A stretch of 64,000 nt of DNA from Mongoliitalea lutea (GTDB lineage Bacteria; Bacteroidota; Bacteroidia; Cytophagales; Cyclobacteriaceae), in NCBI RefSeq assembly GCF_014652135.1, contig NZ_BMYF01000006.1:144162-208161 (forward strand), given 5' to 3'. Under the pieces are notes generated by a model that saw nothing but the letters and a program-made list of their open reading frames with translations, searched no databases and was not told the origin of the DNA. Numbering within the stretch: position 1 is the stretch's first letter; every line of letters starts with the position of its first letter. The position numbers and the translations under genes were made by a program. Of this stretch, positions 9,338 through 18,185 are shown one piece after another.

Positions 9338-10615
9338 TTATTTTTTCCATTTATGGAAAACAAAAATTACCACTCCTATTCCTGTCCATAAGATTGTGTC
9401 CCAGATTTCTTTGGCTTGGGTGCCGGAGAGGAGCCAGAGGGTGGCCAGGATTCCGATAATGGCTAAGGCATTTCCGTATCGAACGCGGAAGTAATCTTTA
9501 CTGGTAGAGGTAGAGCGAAGTTTGATCAAGGAGGCACAAACAAGTGCATATAAAATCAGACGTGCTATAACAGAGACTGCCAATGAATTCATAAAGCCCC
9601 AAACAATTGCCACGAAGGCAACTAAGCTAGAGAAGAATAGGATGGAAATATGCGGTGTAGCAAATTTTGGATGGATTTTTCCAAAAATCGTCGGTAACTG
9701 ATCTTCACCGCTTAGAGCAAACGGGAGTCTTGAACCACTCAGGATTTGTACATTTAAAGTACCCAAAATAGAAATCACTGCACCAATCGTAATGAATGTG
9801 CCTCCCCACCATCCGAGCATCTGTCCGGCTGCATCGGCTACTGGTTTGTCGGAATTGGCTAAGTCGGGTAAGGTACCGATGGATACCACTTGGATCAAAA
9901 TATAAAAGCTCGCGATGATGGTAGCTGCCATCATCAATCCAAAAGGTAAATTTTTCTTGGGGTTGACAATTTCACCGCTATTGACCAATCCTGCTTCAAA
10001 TCCTCCAAATGCAAAAATCAAAAGCAAGGTGGAAGCTGAGAAATCTGTTAAACTTGGCATCGGTCCTGGCTCTAACAAGTCCGTGTTAATATAGAAGAAG
10101 CCAACGACTATAAACAAAGCCAGTGGTATCAACTTGGCAACGGTTAAGACATTACTTACCTTAGCAGTGTTTTTCACTCCAATCCAATTGAAATAGGTGA
10201 TGATGCCTGTAATCAATAAAATCATTCCTATCCTTACTCCCTCCTGTGCAAAAAAGCCCGAAAAAAAGGTAAGGTATAGAATCAGTAAATTTATCAAAGT
10301 CGCGTAGCTGAAAAGCCGGGTCAGCATCAATAACCAGCCAATAATAAAGGCAGGAATGGGGCCAAATGCAGTATGTACATAGAGGTATGGGCCTCCTGTT
10401 TTGTCAAAGCGTGAACTGACTTCTGCAAAAACCAAAATCAGCACTACCATTACCAAAGCGCAAACCAAAAACGCAGCAATGGAATATACTCCTGATAATG
10501 CAAAAACCTTTGCAGGTAGTGCAAAAATACCAGCTCCTATTACGGAGTTGATGATGAGGAATACTAAATCCCAGCGCTGAATGCCACGTTTGAGTGAAGT
10601 TGGTTTTTGCTCCAA
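9338..10615 (-). CDS. APC-superfamily amino acid permease
   Basis: 425 aa with about twelve hydrophobic helices. The first helix has the APC signature NSVIGAGIFALPAKVFAL, and a later segment FAFGGFEAGLVNSGEIVNPKKNLP corresponds to TM6 and its loop. The start is a TTG, the only initiator between the preceding in-frame stop and TM1. The gene begins 12 bp after gpsA and probably belongs to the acyltransferase-gpsA transcript. Substrate specificity cannot be told; related proteins carry amino acids or polyamines by H+ symport or exchange. Confidence 0.9.
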   Translation of the reverse strand: MEQKPTSLKRGIQRWDLVFLIINSVIGAGIFALPAKVFALSGVYSIAAFLVCALVMVVLILVFAEVSSRFDKTGGPYLYVHTAFGPIPAFIIGWLLMLTRLFSYATLINLLILYLTFFSGFFAQEGVRIGMILLITGIITYFNWIGVKNTAKVSNVLTVAKLIPLALFIVVGFFYINTDLLEPGPMPSLTDFSASTLLLIFAFGGFEAGLVNSGEIVNPKKNLPFGLMMAATIIASFYILIQVVSIGTLPDLANSDKPVADAAGQMLGWWGGTFITIGAVISILGTLNVQILSGSRLPFALSGEDQLPTIFGKIHPKFATPHISILFFSSLVAFVAIVWGFMNSLAVSVIARLILYALVCASLIKLRSTSTSKDYFRVRYGNALAIIGILATLWLLSGTQAKEIWDTILWTGIGVVIFVFHKWKK

Positions 10616-10627
10616 GGTAATTCGTTT

Positions 10628-11695
10628 TTAGAGGAAATCCACGTCTACACTAAATGGATATTTCATCAGGTATTGCAGCGCTTCTTCAATTTTAAGGTCT
10701 TCGAAAAGTACTTTGTATAGATTTTCAGTGATAGGAGCACGCATATTTCCTTTTCCTTCCAAAAAGGCTTTCATCACTTTGATTGTATTGATGCCTTCTG
10801 CCGTTTCCTGCATGGTTTGCTCGATCTCTGTCAAACTCTCACCCTGTGCCAATCTGTAACCTACGGTGTAGTTTCGAGAAAGTGTTGAATTACAGGTTGT
10901 GACCAAATCACCGATTCCTGCCAGGCCAATAAAGGATTTGATGCTGCCACCGAGCGCATTTCCAAGATAGGCCATTTCTACCATACCTCTTGATACCAAA
11001 AGACCTTTGGCATTTTCTCCTAGACCCATGCCGGCCAAAGCTCCAGCTGCAATCGCAATGATGTTTTTAAGCACCCCGGATAACTCGACACCTATGATGT
11101 CCGAATTTCCATAGACTTGAAATTTCTCTGAACGTAGCAGTCGCTGTCCTTCTAGGATTACCTCATTGTAAGGACTGGCAATTACGGTAGCTGCGGGATG
11201 TCCAAGCATCAATTCTCTTGCAAGATTAGGTCCTGCAAGGCAGCCTACACGTACAACCACGGTCTCTTTGAGAATCACCTCACTCATCGTAAGTATATTC
11301 TCCCGCTTGATTTTTGGCAATTGTTCCAAAGATTTCCCTTCTGGTAGGGAAAGACACAATCCTTTCGTACCATGGATAATCATGTGGTAGGGGTAGAGAT
11401 AGGGTGCAAATGAGCGAATTACTGCCTGAAAACCAGAAGAAGCAACCATGAAAAAGAGTACGTCGCAGTTTTCACAGATATGTGCCGGGTCTTGTGTCGC
11501 CCGAATATTAGCATGAATAGTTTGCCCATCCACTGTATGTTGTTGGTTGATCTCATCGACTAAGTCTGTTCTTCGGACGAATGCGATCACCTGATTTTTT
11601 TCTGCAAGTATATTGGCTATGGCTGTACCAAAACTGCCCATGCCCACTACGCCAATTGCTTTGGGTTTAGAAGAGTTTTTCGAGCTCATATCCAT
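10628..11695 (-). CDS. gpsA: NAD(P)H-dependent glycerol-3-phosphate dehydrogenase
   Basis: 355 aa. The Rossmann motif GVVGMGSFGTAIANILAEK sits near residue 14, then the substrate-site region (GVELSGVLKNIIAIAAGAL with the catalytic Lys) and GLAGIGDLVTTCNSTLSRNY. The enzyme reduces dihydroxyacetone phosphate to sn-glycerol 3-phosphate for phospholipid synthesis. It overlaps the 3' end of the acyltransferase gene by 29 bp; an alternative ATG at 11689 shortens this slightly. The pairing fits, since one gene makes G3P and the other is a likely acyltransferase for it. Confidence 0.96.
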   Translation of the reverse strand: MDMSSKNSSKPKAIGVVGMGSFGTAIANILAEKNQVIAFVRRTDLVDEINQQHTVDGQTIHANIRATQDPAHICENCDVLFFMVASSGFQAVIRSFAPYLYPYHMIIHGTKGLCLSLPEGKSLEQLPKIKRENILTMSEVILKETVVVRVGCLAGPNLARELMLGHPAATVIASPYNEVILEGQRLLRSEKFQVYGNSDIIGVELSGVLKNIIAIAAGALAGMGLGENAKGLLVSRGMVEMAYLGNALGGSIKSFIGLAGIGDLVTTCNSTLSRNYTVGYRLAQGESLTEIEQTMQETAEGINTIKVMKAFLEGKGNMRAPITENLYKVLFEDLKIEEALQYLMKYPFSVDVDFL

Positions 11696-13364
11696 GTAAT
11701 CTATTGTGATAGAAATAAAGTAAATTCATGTCTTGGGTGACAATGTTGCCTGCTTGGTTGCGAATGAGGGGGCGCTTGGCATGGTACATACCTACATTGT
11801 CAAGTCCGTGAGCGATAAGCGCATCCATTTCTTGCATCAAATGAGGAGCAGTATTGACTTTACCTTCGGATTTCAGTTCCAGGATTTTCTTCAATACTTC
11901 TTCGCATCTTTGCTTGAAAAGCTCATAATCTAATTCAATTTCTTCTTCTGGTAATCGAAGTAAATTAAACAAATCAAGTTTTCTGTTTTCTGCTTTGATC
12001 ATTTGAAAGGCAGTAAATGCTACTAAATGCGAACTGAACACCCGGTTGTTTTTATGGAATTCTTCTACAATCCGATCGGCAAGACGCTTGGTGTACTCTT
12101 CTTCCCGTTGTTGATCTACGTTGACTTTTCCATTGTAAGTGAAGTAGTCTTGGGTGTTGATGATCCGTCCATTTTTATCGTAACTATTACCCTCATTGTC
12201 TACGTAGTTACCCATGATGTCCATGGCTTTACCAATAGACACAGAAATGTCAGAGCCTTTGGTGAAGAACTTTACCAGGAATTTGGAGATTTTGTAAGAA
12301 GTAGAAAATTCATCCGTTTCCCGATAATACCGCTCCTGACCGGTGATGGTCAGATATTCCTGAATTAAGGAAGGGGCTTCCAATACAAAGTGATAGTTGA
12401 TAGTTACAGGCACAATAAATACTTTCCCTCCGACATCTGTCAATCCTTTTTGGTAATTCATTCGCTGCGCTTCAATAGCAGTGCTTAGCAATCCCATTTT
12501 CAATTTGCTCTCAATCATTCCACTGCGAGAGCGCGTGCCTCCTGGGAAAAACAAACTGTGCGCTCCGTATTGGATAGCTTCCGAAGAGTAGGTTTTCAAG
12601 GTCTCCAAATACAACAAATTCTTTTTTCTTCTATCCACTTTATATGCTCCAAGTGCATTCATGAAATAGGCAAAAATCTGAATATTGAATAGGTTGAGTC
12701 CTGCACCATAGATAAAGGGTGGAAGTCCCAATACCGAGATAATCCAACCGATAAGGATACTATCCAAGTTGGAAAAATGGGTAGGAACCATCACAATGGT
12801 ACCCTTGGATGCTAGTTCCCGGATTTCATCCGTAGCGCCAACAATTTGGATTTTGTCCTGAAGTGAATACTGATTACTGAAAAGAGATTTAAAACCTTTA
12901 ACACGTGCAGCATTAAGCAATCGGCCAAAACCGAAAGTCACTATTCTTCTTGTCAACTTATAATGCGAGTGTACGAAGTTACTTGCGATTTCCTCAGCGT
13001 ATCGGTTGGTGATTTTATCGAGAATACTGATATACTGCTCTTTTTTTTCTGCCTTTGATAGTGTGGTATCAGCGGATATCTGAACCAAAGCAGATTTGAC
13101 ATCATTCCAAAAATCGTAATCATCCTCTGGATCTACGTCCCAAGGGTTTTGTTTGATGCGCTGTTTTTCCCGGTAAAGGGTTGTCTCAAGCTCCTCCTTC
13201 AGCAAGTCCACTTGACCATTAGTAATTTCTAATATGGCTTTTTTACTGGATTCTGCAACCTTTTTGACAAAATCCTTACGGTTTTTACTCAAGCGGACAA
13301 CGGGCCATTCATCTTTGAGAGGTAGAATAGGCTCGTATTTATGTTTGATGTATTCGGTTTCCAA
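11667..13364 (-). CDS. PlsB-like glycerol-3-phosphate/1-acyl-glycerol-phosphate acyltransferase
   Basis: 565 aa. The PlsC/PlsB acyltransferase domain occupies roughly residues 170-370: block I VPTHFSNLDSILIGW (an Asn replaces the commoner His/Asn of HxxxxD-like boxes, giving HFSNLD), block II around AYKVDRRKKN and block III FFPGGTRSRSG. The C-terminal region is helical and unlike standard PlsC. The start is a TTG about 25 bp downstream of a TAnnTTTG box, with no in-frame ATG near. It is translationally coupled to gpsA. The exact acyl acceptor (G3P or lysophosphatidate) is not decided by sequence. Confidence 0.85.
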   Translation of the reverse strand: METEYIKHKYEPILPLKDEWPVVRLSKNRKDFVKKVAESSKKAILEITNGQVDLLKEELETTLYREKQRIKQNPWDVDPEDDYDFWNDVKSALVQISADTTLSKAEKKEQYISILDKITNRYAEEIASNFVHSHYKLTRRIVTFGFGRLLNAARVKGFKSLFSNQYSLQDKIQIVGATDEIRELASKGTIVMVPTHFSNLDSILIGWIISVLGLPPFIYGAGLNLFNIQIFAYFMNALGAYKVDRRKKNLLYLETLKTYSSEAIQYGAHSLFFPGGTRSRSGMIESKLKMGLLSTAIEAQRMNYQKGLTDVGGKVFIVPVTINYHFVLEAPSLIQEYLTITGQERYYRETDEFSTSYKISKFLVKFFTKGSDISVSIGKAMDIMGNYVDNEGNSYDKNGRIINTQDYFTYNGKVNVDQQREEEYTKRLADRIVEEFHKNNRVFSSHLVAFTAFQMIKAENRKLDLFNLLRLPEEEIELDYELFKQRCEEVLKKILELKSEGKVNTAPHLMQEMDALIAHGLDNVGMYHAKRPLIRNQAGNIVTQDMNLLYFYHNRLHGYELEKLF

Positions 13365-13389
13365 TGCAGGATTTCTTTTTGGGTAAAAA

Positions 13390-13397
13390 CAAAGATA
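13390..13397 (-). promoter_or_regulatory. Candidate -7 box (TATCTTTG) for the acyltransferase-gpsA-permease operon
   Basis: Minus-strand TATCTTTG, an exact TAnnTTTG match, lies about 25 bp upstream of the TTG at 13364 and supports that start. Confidence 0.5.
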
Positions 13398-13539
13398 GTA
13401 AAAAATAGAAGCCTATGGATAGAACTTTTTGCTGAGAAGTTGATTTAACTATCAGATGTAATCATCTAAAATGGCCTATTAATCTATTGAAAAGTTGCAA
13501 AATCTTGCATTATACCCGATAAATATTCCAAGCGCTTTT

Positions 13540-13569
13540 TTGACAGTGCTTTATTCCGTTGTATAATTG
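13540..13569 (+). promoter_or_regulatory. Promoter of the polyprenyl synthase gene
   Basis: TTG at 13540-13542, a 19-bp spacer, then TATAATTG at 13562-13569. This fits the Bacteroidota -33/-7 layout, with one deviation in the -7 box. The expected start of transcription is about 10 nt before the ATG. Confidence 0.55.
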
Positions 13570-13584
13570 CATCGTTAATTTCCT

Positions 13585-14559
13585 ATGAAAGCTGACCTTA
13601 AGCAAATACAAGCACCCATTTCTTCCGAAATGGTGGAATTTGAGAAAAAATTCCGTGACTTTATGAAAAGTAAGGTCAAGCTATTGGATCATATTACCAA
13701 TTACATCGTCAGACGTAAGGGGAAGCAGATGCGGCCTATGTTTGTGTTTTTGACGGCGGGAGTGTGTGGAGGAATTCAGGAATCCACCTATAGAGGTGCG
13801 GCTTTGATAGAACTGTTGCATACAGCTACTTTGGTACATGATGACGTGGTAGATGATGCCAACTATAGGAGAGGTTTTTTCTCGGTCAATGCCTTATGGA
13901 AAAATAAGATCGCCGTATTGGTAGGTGATTATTTGTTATCACGAGGATTGCTGCTTTCTGTGGACCATGGAGAGTTTGAATTACTTAGAATTGTTTCCCA
14001 TGCAGTGAGAGAGATGTCAGAAGGGGAGTTGCTGCAAATTGCGAAAGCCCGCAAGCTGGATATCACTGAGGAAGTTTATTATACCATTATCCGTCAAAAA
14101 ACCGCTAGTTTAATAGCCTCCTGCTGTGCCGTGGGTGCCTCTACTACCGGTGCATCGGAGGAAGTGATAGAGCGCATGCGTTTATTTGGTGAAAAAGTAG
14201 GGATGGCATTCCAAATCAAAGATGATTTGTTTGATTATGGAGAGGATGAAATCGGTAAGCCACTAGGAATTGATATCAAGGAAAAGAAGATGACTTTACC
14301 CTTGATATATGCTTTGAACCATGCGTCTTGGTTGGAGAAGAAGAAAATCATCTATCTTATCCGAAATAAAAACGAGGATAAAAAAGCTGTCAATCAAGTA
14401 ATTGATTTTGTAAAGAAATCAGGTGGGATGGATTATGCTACGCAAGTGATGAATACTTACTTAGAAGAAGCCTTGGATTTATTGAAAGAGTTTCCTGAAT
14501 CCGAATATAAAACATCATTGGAAGCATTGGTTCGTTACACAATAGAAAGGAAGAAATAG
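13585..14559 (+). CDS. Polyprenyl diphosphate synthase (octaprenyl/heptaprenyl type)
   Basis: 324 aa. Both aspartate-rich motifs of trans-prenyltransferases are present: the first in LVHDDVVDDANYRRG (about residue 93) and the second in FQIKDDLFDYGED (about residue 211). No bulky aromatic pair directly precedes the first motif, so a long-chain product is expected. Such enzymes make the side chain of menaquinone in Bacteroidota. The gene has its own promoter and a very short leader. The chain length of the product is inferred. Confidence 0.93.
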   Translation: MKADLKQIQAPISSEMVEFEKKFRDFMKSKVKLLDHITNYIVRRKGKQMRPMFVFLTAGVCGGIQESTYRGAALIELLHTATLVHDDVVDDANYRRGFFSVNALWKNKIAVLVGDYLLSRGLLLSVDHGEFELLRIVSHAVREMSEGELLQIAKARKLDITEEVYYTIIRQKTASLIASCCAVGASTTGASEEVIERMRLFGEKVGMAFQIKDDLFDYGEDEIGKPLGIDIKEKKMTLPLIYALNHASWLEKKKIIYLIRNKNEDKKAVNQVIDFVKKSGGMDYATQVMNTYLEEALDLLKEFPESEYKTSLEALVRYTIERKK

Positions 14560-14612
14560 TTTTTTTTCATAAAGGTTTATCGTAAATTTATAGTCGATCA
14601 AACCTATTTTTC

Positions 14613-16037
14613 ATGTCACACACAGATTCCCATAGGGCCGCCGCCCGTCTGTATACCAAATTAAAATACGGATGGGTCTGGGCTACCACCTCCTTTGCCG
14701 GTAACTTCATTCTGGCGATTATAACCACCTCATTATTCAGTAACCTTGGATATGGACAAGAGGTAAATTATGTCTTTTTCCTGGCAGTTTTGGCCGTGGG
14801 TCTTTGGGTAACCGAGGCTATTCCGCCTTTTGCAGTAGGTATATTTATTTTCACAGGGATTTTGTTGGGCTTTGGGACGGATTATATCTTGGAAGATGCC
14901 AAAAAGCCAGTAGAAATGTACCTTGGGACCTGGACCAGTAACGTGATTTGGTTGTTATTGGGAGGATTTTTTCTAGCAGAAGGGATGAGTATTGTGGGAT
15001 TGGATCGCGATCTTTTTAAGATGACCATCAAGCGCTTCGGTACAGAGCCTAACCGCCTTTTATTAGGTTTGATGTTGATGACTGGAGTAGCCAGTATGGT
15101 GATGTCCAATACGGCTACAACAGCAATGATGATTTCATCCATTCTTCCGGTAGTCCGCATGTTAGGAAAAGACTCGCCTTATTCCAAAGCGCTTATGGTT
15201 GGGATTCCCGCAGCAGCTACACTGGGAGGTATGGGCACCATCATTGGAAGTACACCCAATGCAATTGCGGTAGGTGCGCTTCAAAAAGAGGGAATCAATA
15301 TTACTTTTATCGATTGGATGATTTTTGGAATTCCTTTGGCATTTATCACCTTGTATCTGTTTTGGTGGTTTTTGAAAAAGACGCTCAAACTCGATGGAAT
15401 CAAGCTGGATATGTCTGAAATCACCAAGTCCCGTCCTGATAATCGGCCAAAATTTGAAAAAAATGCGGTGATTTTCACGTTGATTGTGACAGTGACTGCT
15501 TGGTTAACCGAGCCTATTCATGGCCTGCCGATTGCAGCGACTTCGGCTATTCCGATCGTATTGTTGACCATGCTGCAAGTGGTACGGGCTGAAGATGTGC
15601 GTAAATTACCTTGGGATACCTTGATGTTGGTAGCGGGTGGTTTGGCTTTGGGTATTGCGATGGTGGATGTTGGCTTAACGGATATCATCATGAAAAGTAT
15701 CTCCACGCTGCCTGTATCTGTTTTTGTGGTAGCCGCCATTTTTGCATTTGTTGGTGTATCTATCTCCAATATCATGAGTAATACAGCAGCGGCATCTATT
15801 CTTGTCCCCTTAGGGTTGGCATTACCAGGAATGTGGGGATTGGCTACACCACTGATAATTGCGATCAGTTGTTCCTGTGCATTATTACTTCCTGTGTCTA
15901 CTCCTTCTAATGCCATCGCGTTTTCCACGGGCTTGGTAGAACAAAAAAGTTTCAGGCCTGGAGGGATTTTGATGATGTTTGTTGGGCCTGTTTTAGGGTT
16001 TGGATTGGTTCTAGTTTATGCCTTGATCTTTAAATAA
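14613..16037 (+). CDS. SLC13/DASS-family sodium:dicarboxylate (or sulfate) symporter
   Basis: 474 aa with 11-12 hydrophobic helices. The two Na+/substrate signature loops of the DASS family are visible: VMSNTATTAMMISSI near residue 168 and IMSNTAAASILVPLG near residue 391. GGMGTIIGSTPNAIAVG and VSTPSNAIAFSTG are also typical. It is an inner-membrane carrier for di- or tricarboxylates, or for sulfate; the sequence does not settle the anion. It follows the prenyl synthase by 53 bp and ends at a strong bidirectional terminator. Confidence 0.9.
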   Translation: MSHTDSHRAAARLYTKLKYGWVWATTSFAGNFILAIITTSLFSNLGYGQEVNYVFFLAVLAVGLWVTEAIPPFAVGIFIFTGILLGFGTDYILEDAKKPVEMYLGTWTSNVIWLLLGGFFLAEGMSIVGLDRDLFKMTIKRFGTEPNRLLLGLMLMTGVASMVMSNTATTAMMISSILPVVRMLGKDSPYSKALMVGIPAAATLGGMGTIIGSTPNAIAVGALQKEGINITFIDWMIFGIPLAFITLYLFWWFLKKTLKLDGIKLDMSEITKSRPDNRPKFEKNAVIFTLIVTVTAWLTEPIHGLPIAATSAIPIVLLTMLQVVRAEDVRKLPWDTLMLVAGGLALGIAMVDVGLTDIIMKSISTLPVSVFVVAAIFAFVGVSISNIMSNTAAASILVPLGLALPGMWGLATPLIIAISCSCALLLPVSTPSNAIAFSTGLVEQKSFRPGGILMMFVGPVLGFGLVLVYALIFK

Positions 16038-16043
16038 TCAAGA

Positions 16044-16085
16044 AAACCGCCATTGTAAAATTGTGATGCAATGGCGGTTTCATTT
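16044..16085. terminator. Bidirectional terminator
   Basis: A 12-bp perfect stem AAACCGCCATTG / CAATGGCGGTTT (16044-16055, 16069-16080) with flanking A and T runs, between the convergent SLC13 and TlpA-like genes. Confidence 0.85.
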
Positions 16086-16086
16086 T

Positions 16087-17313
16087 TTATTCCTTTAATA
16101 GCTCCTGTACTAAAGCTTCATGTTCTTCGATCCAGCGCTCATAATATGTGCCTGTTCCGGGGCCGTTGAAGCCTGTATGGATTTTTCTGACTGTTCCCGA
16201 TTTATCCAAGTAGATTAAAGTTGGAAACGCAATCACTCGATTGAGTGCTGGTAGAGCTTTAGAAGCTTCTTCTTTATTACTGCTGCCTGCGATGAGGAAA
16301 GTATAGTTTGCTTCCAGTCGTTCAATTGATTTTTTAACCCGCTCGCTTGCATAGGCAAAGTCGGCTTTGCTTTCAAAGGCCAATCCAATAATCTCAATTC
16401 CCTTATCTTTATTCCGCTCATACCAAGGAGCTAAAAAGCGAGTTTCATCCACGCAGTTTGGACACCAAGTACCAAATAATTGGATAAGTACTACTTTGTC
16501 CTGGAATTTGGGGTCATTGGAAGAAACCATCGTTCCGTTGACATCCGGAAATTCAAATTCTATGCGGTCATATCCTTCCTTAAGATAGTTCATGCTATAA
16601 GCATCGGGTAATTCAAAGGTGTCATTTCGCTCAGCAGAAAAGGTCTCTCTGTAGCGAGGCCCGCTTCTGAATATCCCTATTAATTCTCCAGCCTCCGATA
16701 AGGCAGCCTGAAATAAAAATGCATGACTTCCATCAAAGGTGCTTAGAAGCATTTCATTTCCCGAAACATTGCCTTCCAAAAATCTATAATCACCCAGAGG
16801 AGTAAGAAAGGTTCCGCTGATTCGATTGCCATTTTGCTCGAATAAACCGATCGCATCGTATCCATCTCCATCTGATTTGCTGAATCTAACCTTCCATCTG
16901 CCTGAAAAATCAACTGACGGTTCTGTACCTACAGGGAATCTGCTGTTAAAACCCTTAGATCCTAGTACAGTAATGAAGTAATCAGGCACAAAGTTTTTGA
17001 TAAATCCTCCACTGATGGTATTCTCCTTTTCAAGTTTTAACTTAAGAATGCTATCAAAGACACCCATGGGAATGAAAATGGAGTCCTCTTTGATCAAGAT
17101 GTCTTCAAAATGATGAATATCCCGATCATTTTTGATAAAAACCTCCCACTTTTCTCCACTTTCCTGAAAGGTAAGTTGAAATGGGATAGCATCTGGACTG
17201 ATAACCAACTCCATACGCCAATCCCCGGATAGGTCTAAGCTTGATTCTTCGTTGGTTTGACAGCTGAAAAGAGCCCCAATCAGCAGTAAGGTTATAAACA
17301 CATGATTTTTCAT
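16087..17313 (-). CDS. TlpA-like thioredoxin-fold lipoprotein
   Basis: 408 aa. The signal peptide ends in a lipobox (IGALFSCQ), so the protein is lipid-anchored facing the periplasm. Residues 25-250 are a beta-rich region of the kind found before TlpA domains in Bacteroidota. The C-terminal domain (about 255-405) is AhpC/TSA-redoxin-like with the active site LFGTWCPNCVDE, a CxxC pair, and a cis-Pro region AFPTLIYLD. It probably reduces disulfides in envelope proteins or serves in cytochrome maturation. It is monocistronic, ending at the shared terminator. Confidence 0.9.
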   Translation of the reverse strand: MKNHVFITLLLIGALFSCQTNEESSLDLSGDWRMELVISPDAIPFQLTFQESGEKWEVFIKNDRDIHHFEDILIKEDSIFIPMGVFDSILKLKLEKENTISGGFIKNFVPDYFITVLGSKGFNSRFPVGTEPSVDFSGRWKVRFSKSDGDGYDAIGLFEQNGNRISGTFLTPLGDYRFLEGNVSGNEMLLSTFDGSHAFLFQAALSEAGELIGIFRSGPRYRETFSAERNDTFELPDAYSMNYLKEGYDRIEFEFPDVNGTMVSSNDPKFQDKVVLIQLFGTWCPNCVDETRFLAPWYERNKDKGIEIIGLAFESKADFAYASERVKKSIERLEANYTFLIAGSSNKEEASKALPALNRVIAFPTLIYLDKSGTVRKIHTGFNGPGTGTYYERWIEEHEALVQELLKE

Positions 17314-17433
17314 AGCAATTTGTAGTAAAACCGCCCAAAATTACTCCATTGCTGCCCAATCATCCTAGCAAACTAATAGGAATTATATGGAAGGTTTCTG
17401 CCACATTTCGTAAAAACTTCCCAAAAACTTCAA

Positions 17434-17458
17434 AAAAGTGGGAAATTCTCCCACTTTT
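17434..17458. promoter_or_regulatory. 10-bp inverted repeat AAAAGTGGGA / TCCCACTTTT upstream of mraZ
   Basis: A perfect inverted repeat with a 5-bp spacer. Each arm contains the AAAGTGG core of the three MraZ boxes found about 220 bp downstream, here in head-to-head arrangement. The rest of the 425-bp gap (17314-17739) is AT-rich and shows no gene. It may be a distal MraZ site; this is inference. Confidence 0.4.
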
Positions 17459-17655
17459 CTCCCCATCTCCAAAATGTGTGTTTATTAGTTAGTTAAAAAC
17501 CCTTGTTTTGATTGAAAAAATGCGTTTTTTTTGGATTTTTGACGCGTTTTTTTTAGCTTGACTAAAGGCCTCAAGCAACTGATACTCAAGTTAAATAATT
17601 GAGAATTTTTCGGAAAAAAATTGGGATATCTGAAACTTTTGAATAGTTTTATAAA

Positions 17656-17682
17656 AAAGTGGAGAAAAGTGGGGTAAAGTGG
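17656..17682 (+). promoter_or_regulatory. MraZ operator: three direct AAAGTGG boxes
   Basis: AAAGTGG occurs at 17656, 17666 and 17676, exactly 10 bp apart and so on one face of the helix. MraZ is known to repress its own cluster by binding short GTGG/TGGG direct repeats with this phasing. The boxes abut the candidate mraZ promoter. Confidence 0.8.
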
Positions 17683-17704
17683 TGGATTGTGTAAAACCTT
17701 TTCT

Positions 17705-17712
17705 TACTTTTG
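17705..17712 (+). promoter_or_regulatory. Candidate -7 box (TACTTTTG) of the dcw cluster
   Basis: An exact TAnnTTTG match 28 bp upstream of the mraZ ATG and immediately downstream of the MraZ boxes, so bound MraZ would cover the -33 region. Confidence 0.6.
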
Positions 17713-17739
17713 TGATTACAGCAAACTCAAGATAAGCCC

Positions 17740-18177
17740 ATGGGAATGTTCAACAGTAAGTATGATGTCAAGATCGACGCAAAAGGTCGTCTGGCATTGC
17801 CTGCCAAAATAAAGGCGGCAATTCCAGAGTCCAATGGCGCCGAACTCATCTTACGTTATGGTGACGATGGCTGTCTTGCGTTGTACACTCAAGTCAAGTT
17901 CAAAAAACTTTTGCACCAAGTTGAATCCCTTTCAGATAGAGATCCAATTCAGCGAAAAATTAAGAGGAGTTTTTTTGAAAGTATGGCTGAAGTGGAATTG
18001 GATAGTGCTGGTCGTATTTTAATTCCAAAGCCATTTTTACAATGGTCGGGAATAGATAAAGATGCTGTTGTTTGCGGCGTAAACGGATTGATTGAAATCT
18101 GGAGTCCTGGAAAATATCAAGACAATACCTTGGATCCTGCGGAGCTTTCCAAATTGATGGATCAATACCTCTCATAA
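17740..18177 (+). CDS. mraZ: Transcriptional regulator MraZ
   Basis: 145 aa, with two SpoVT-AbrB half-domains: the first from NSKYDVKIDAKGRLALPAKIK, the second from FFESMAEVELDSAGRILIPKP. MraZ forms ring-shaped oligomers that bind repeated boxes in front of its own gene and repress the division and cell-wall cluster. Three phased boxes are present just upstream here. It is the first gene of the dcw cluster, 8 bp before rsmH. Confidence 0.96.
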   Translation: MGMFNSKYDVKIDAKGRLALPAKIKAAIPESNGAELILRYGDDGCLALYTQVKFKKLLHQVESLSDRDPIQRKIKRSFFESMAEVELDSAGRILIPKPFLQWSGIDKDAVVCGVNGLIEIWSPGKYQDNTLDPAELSKLMDQYLS

Positions 18178-18185
18178 TTTAATAA

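Noticed and set aside
17514..17560. T-rich repeats (GCGTTTTTTTT twice) upstream of mraZ as operators
   Set aside because: Low complexity, no symmetry and no link to MraZ boxes.
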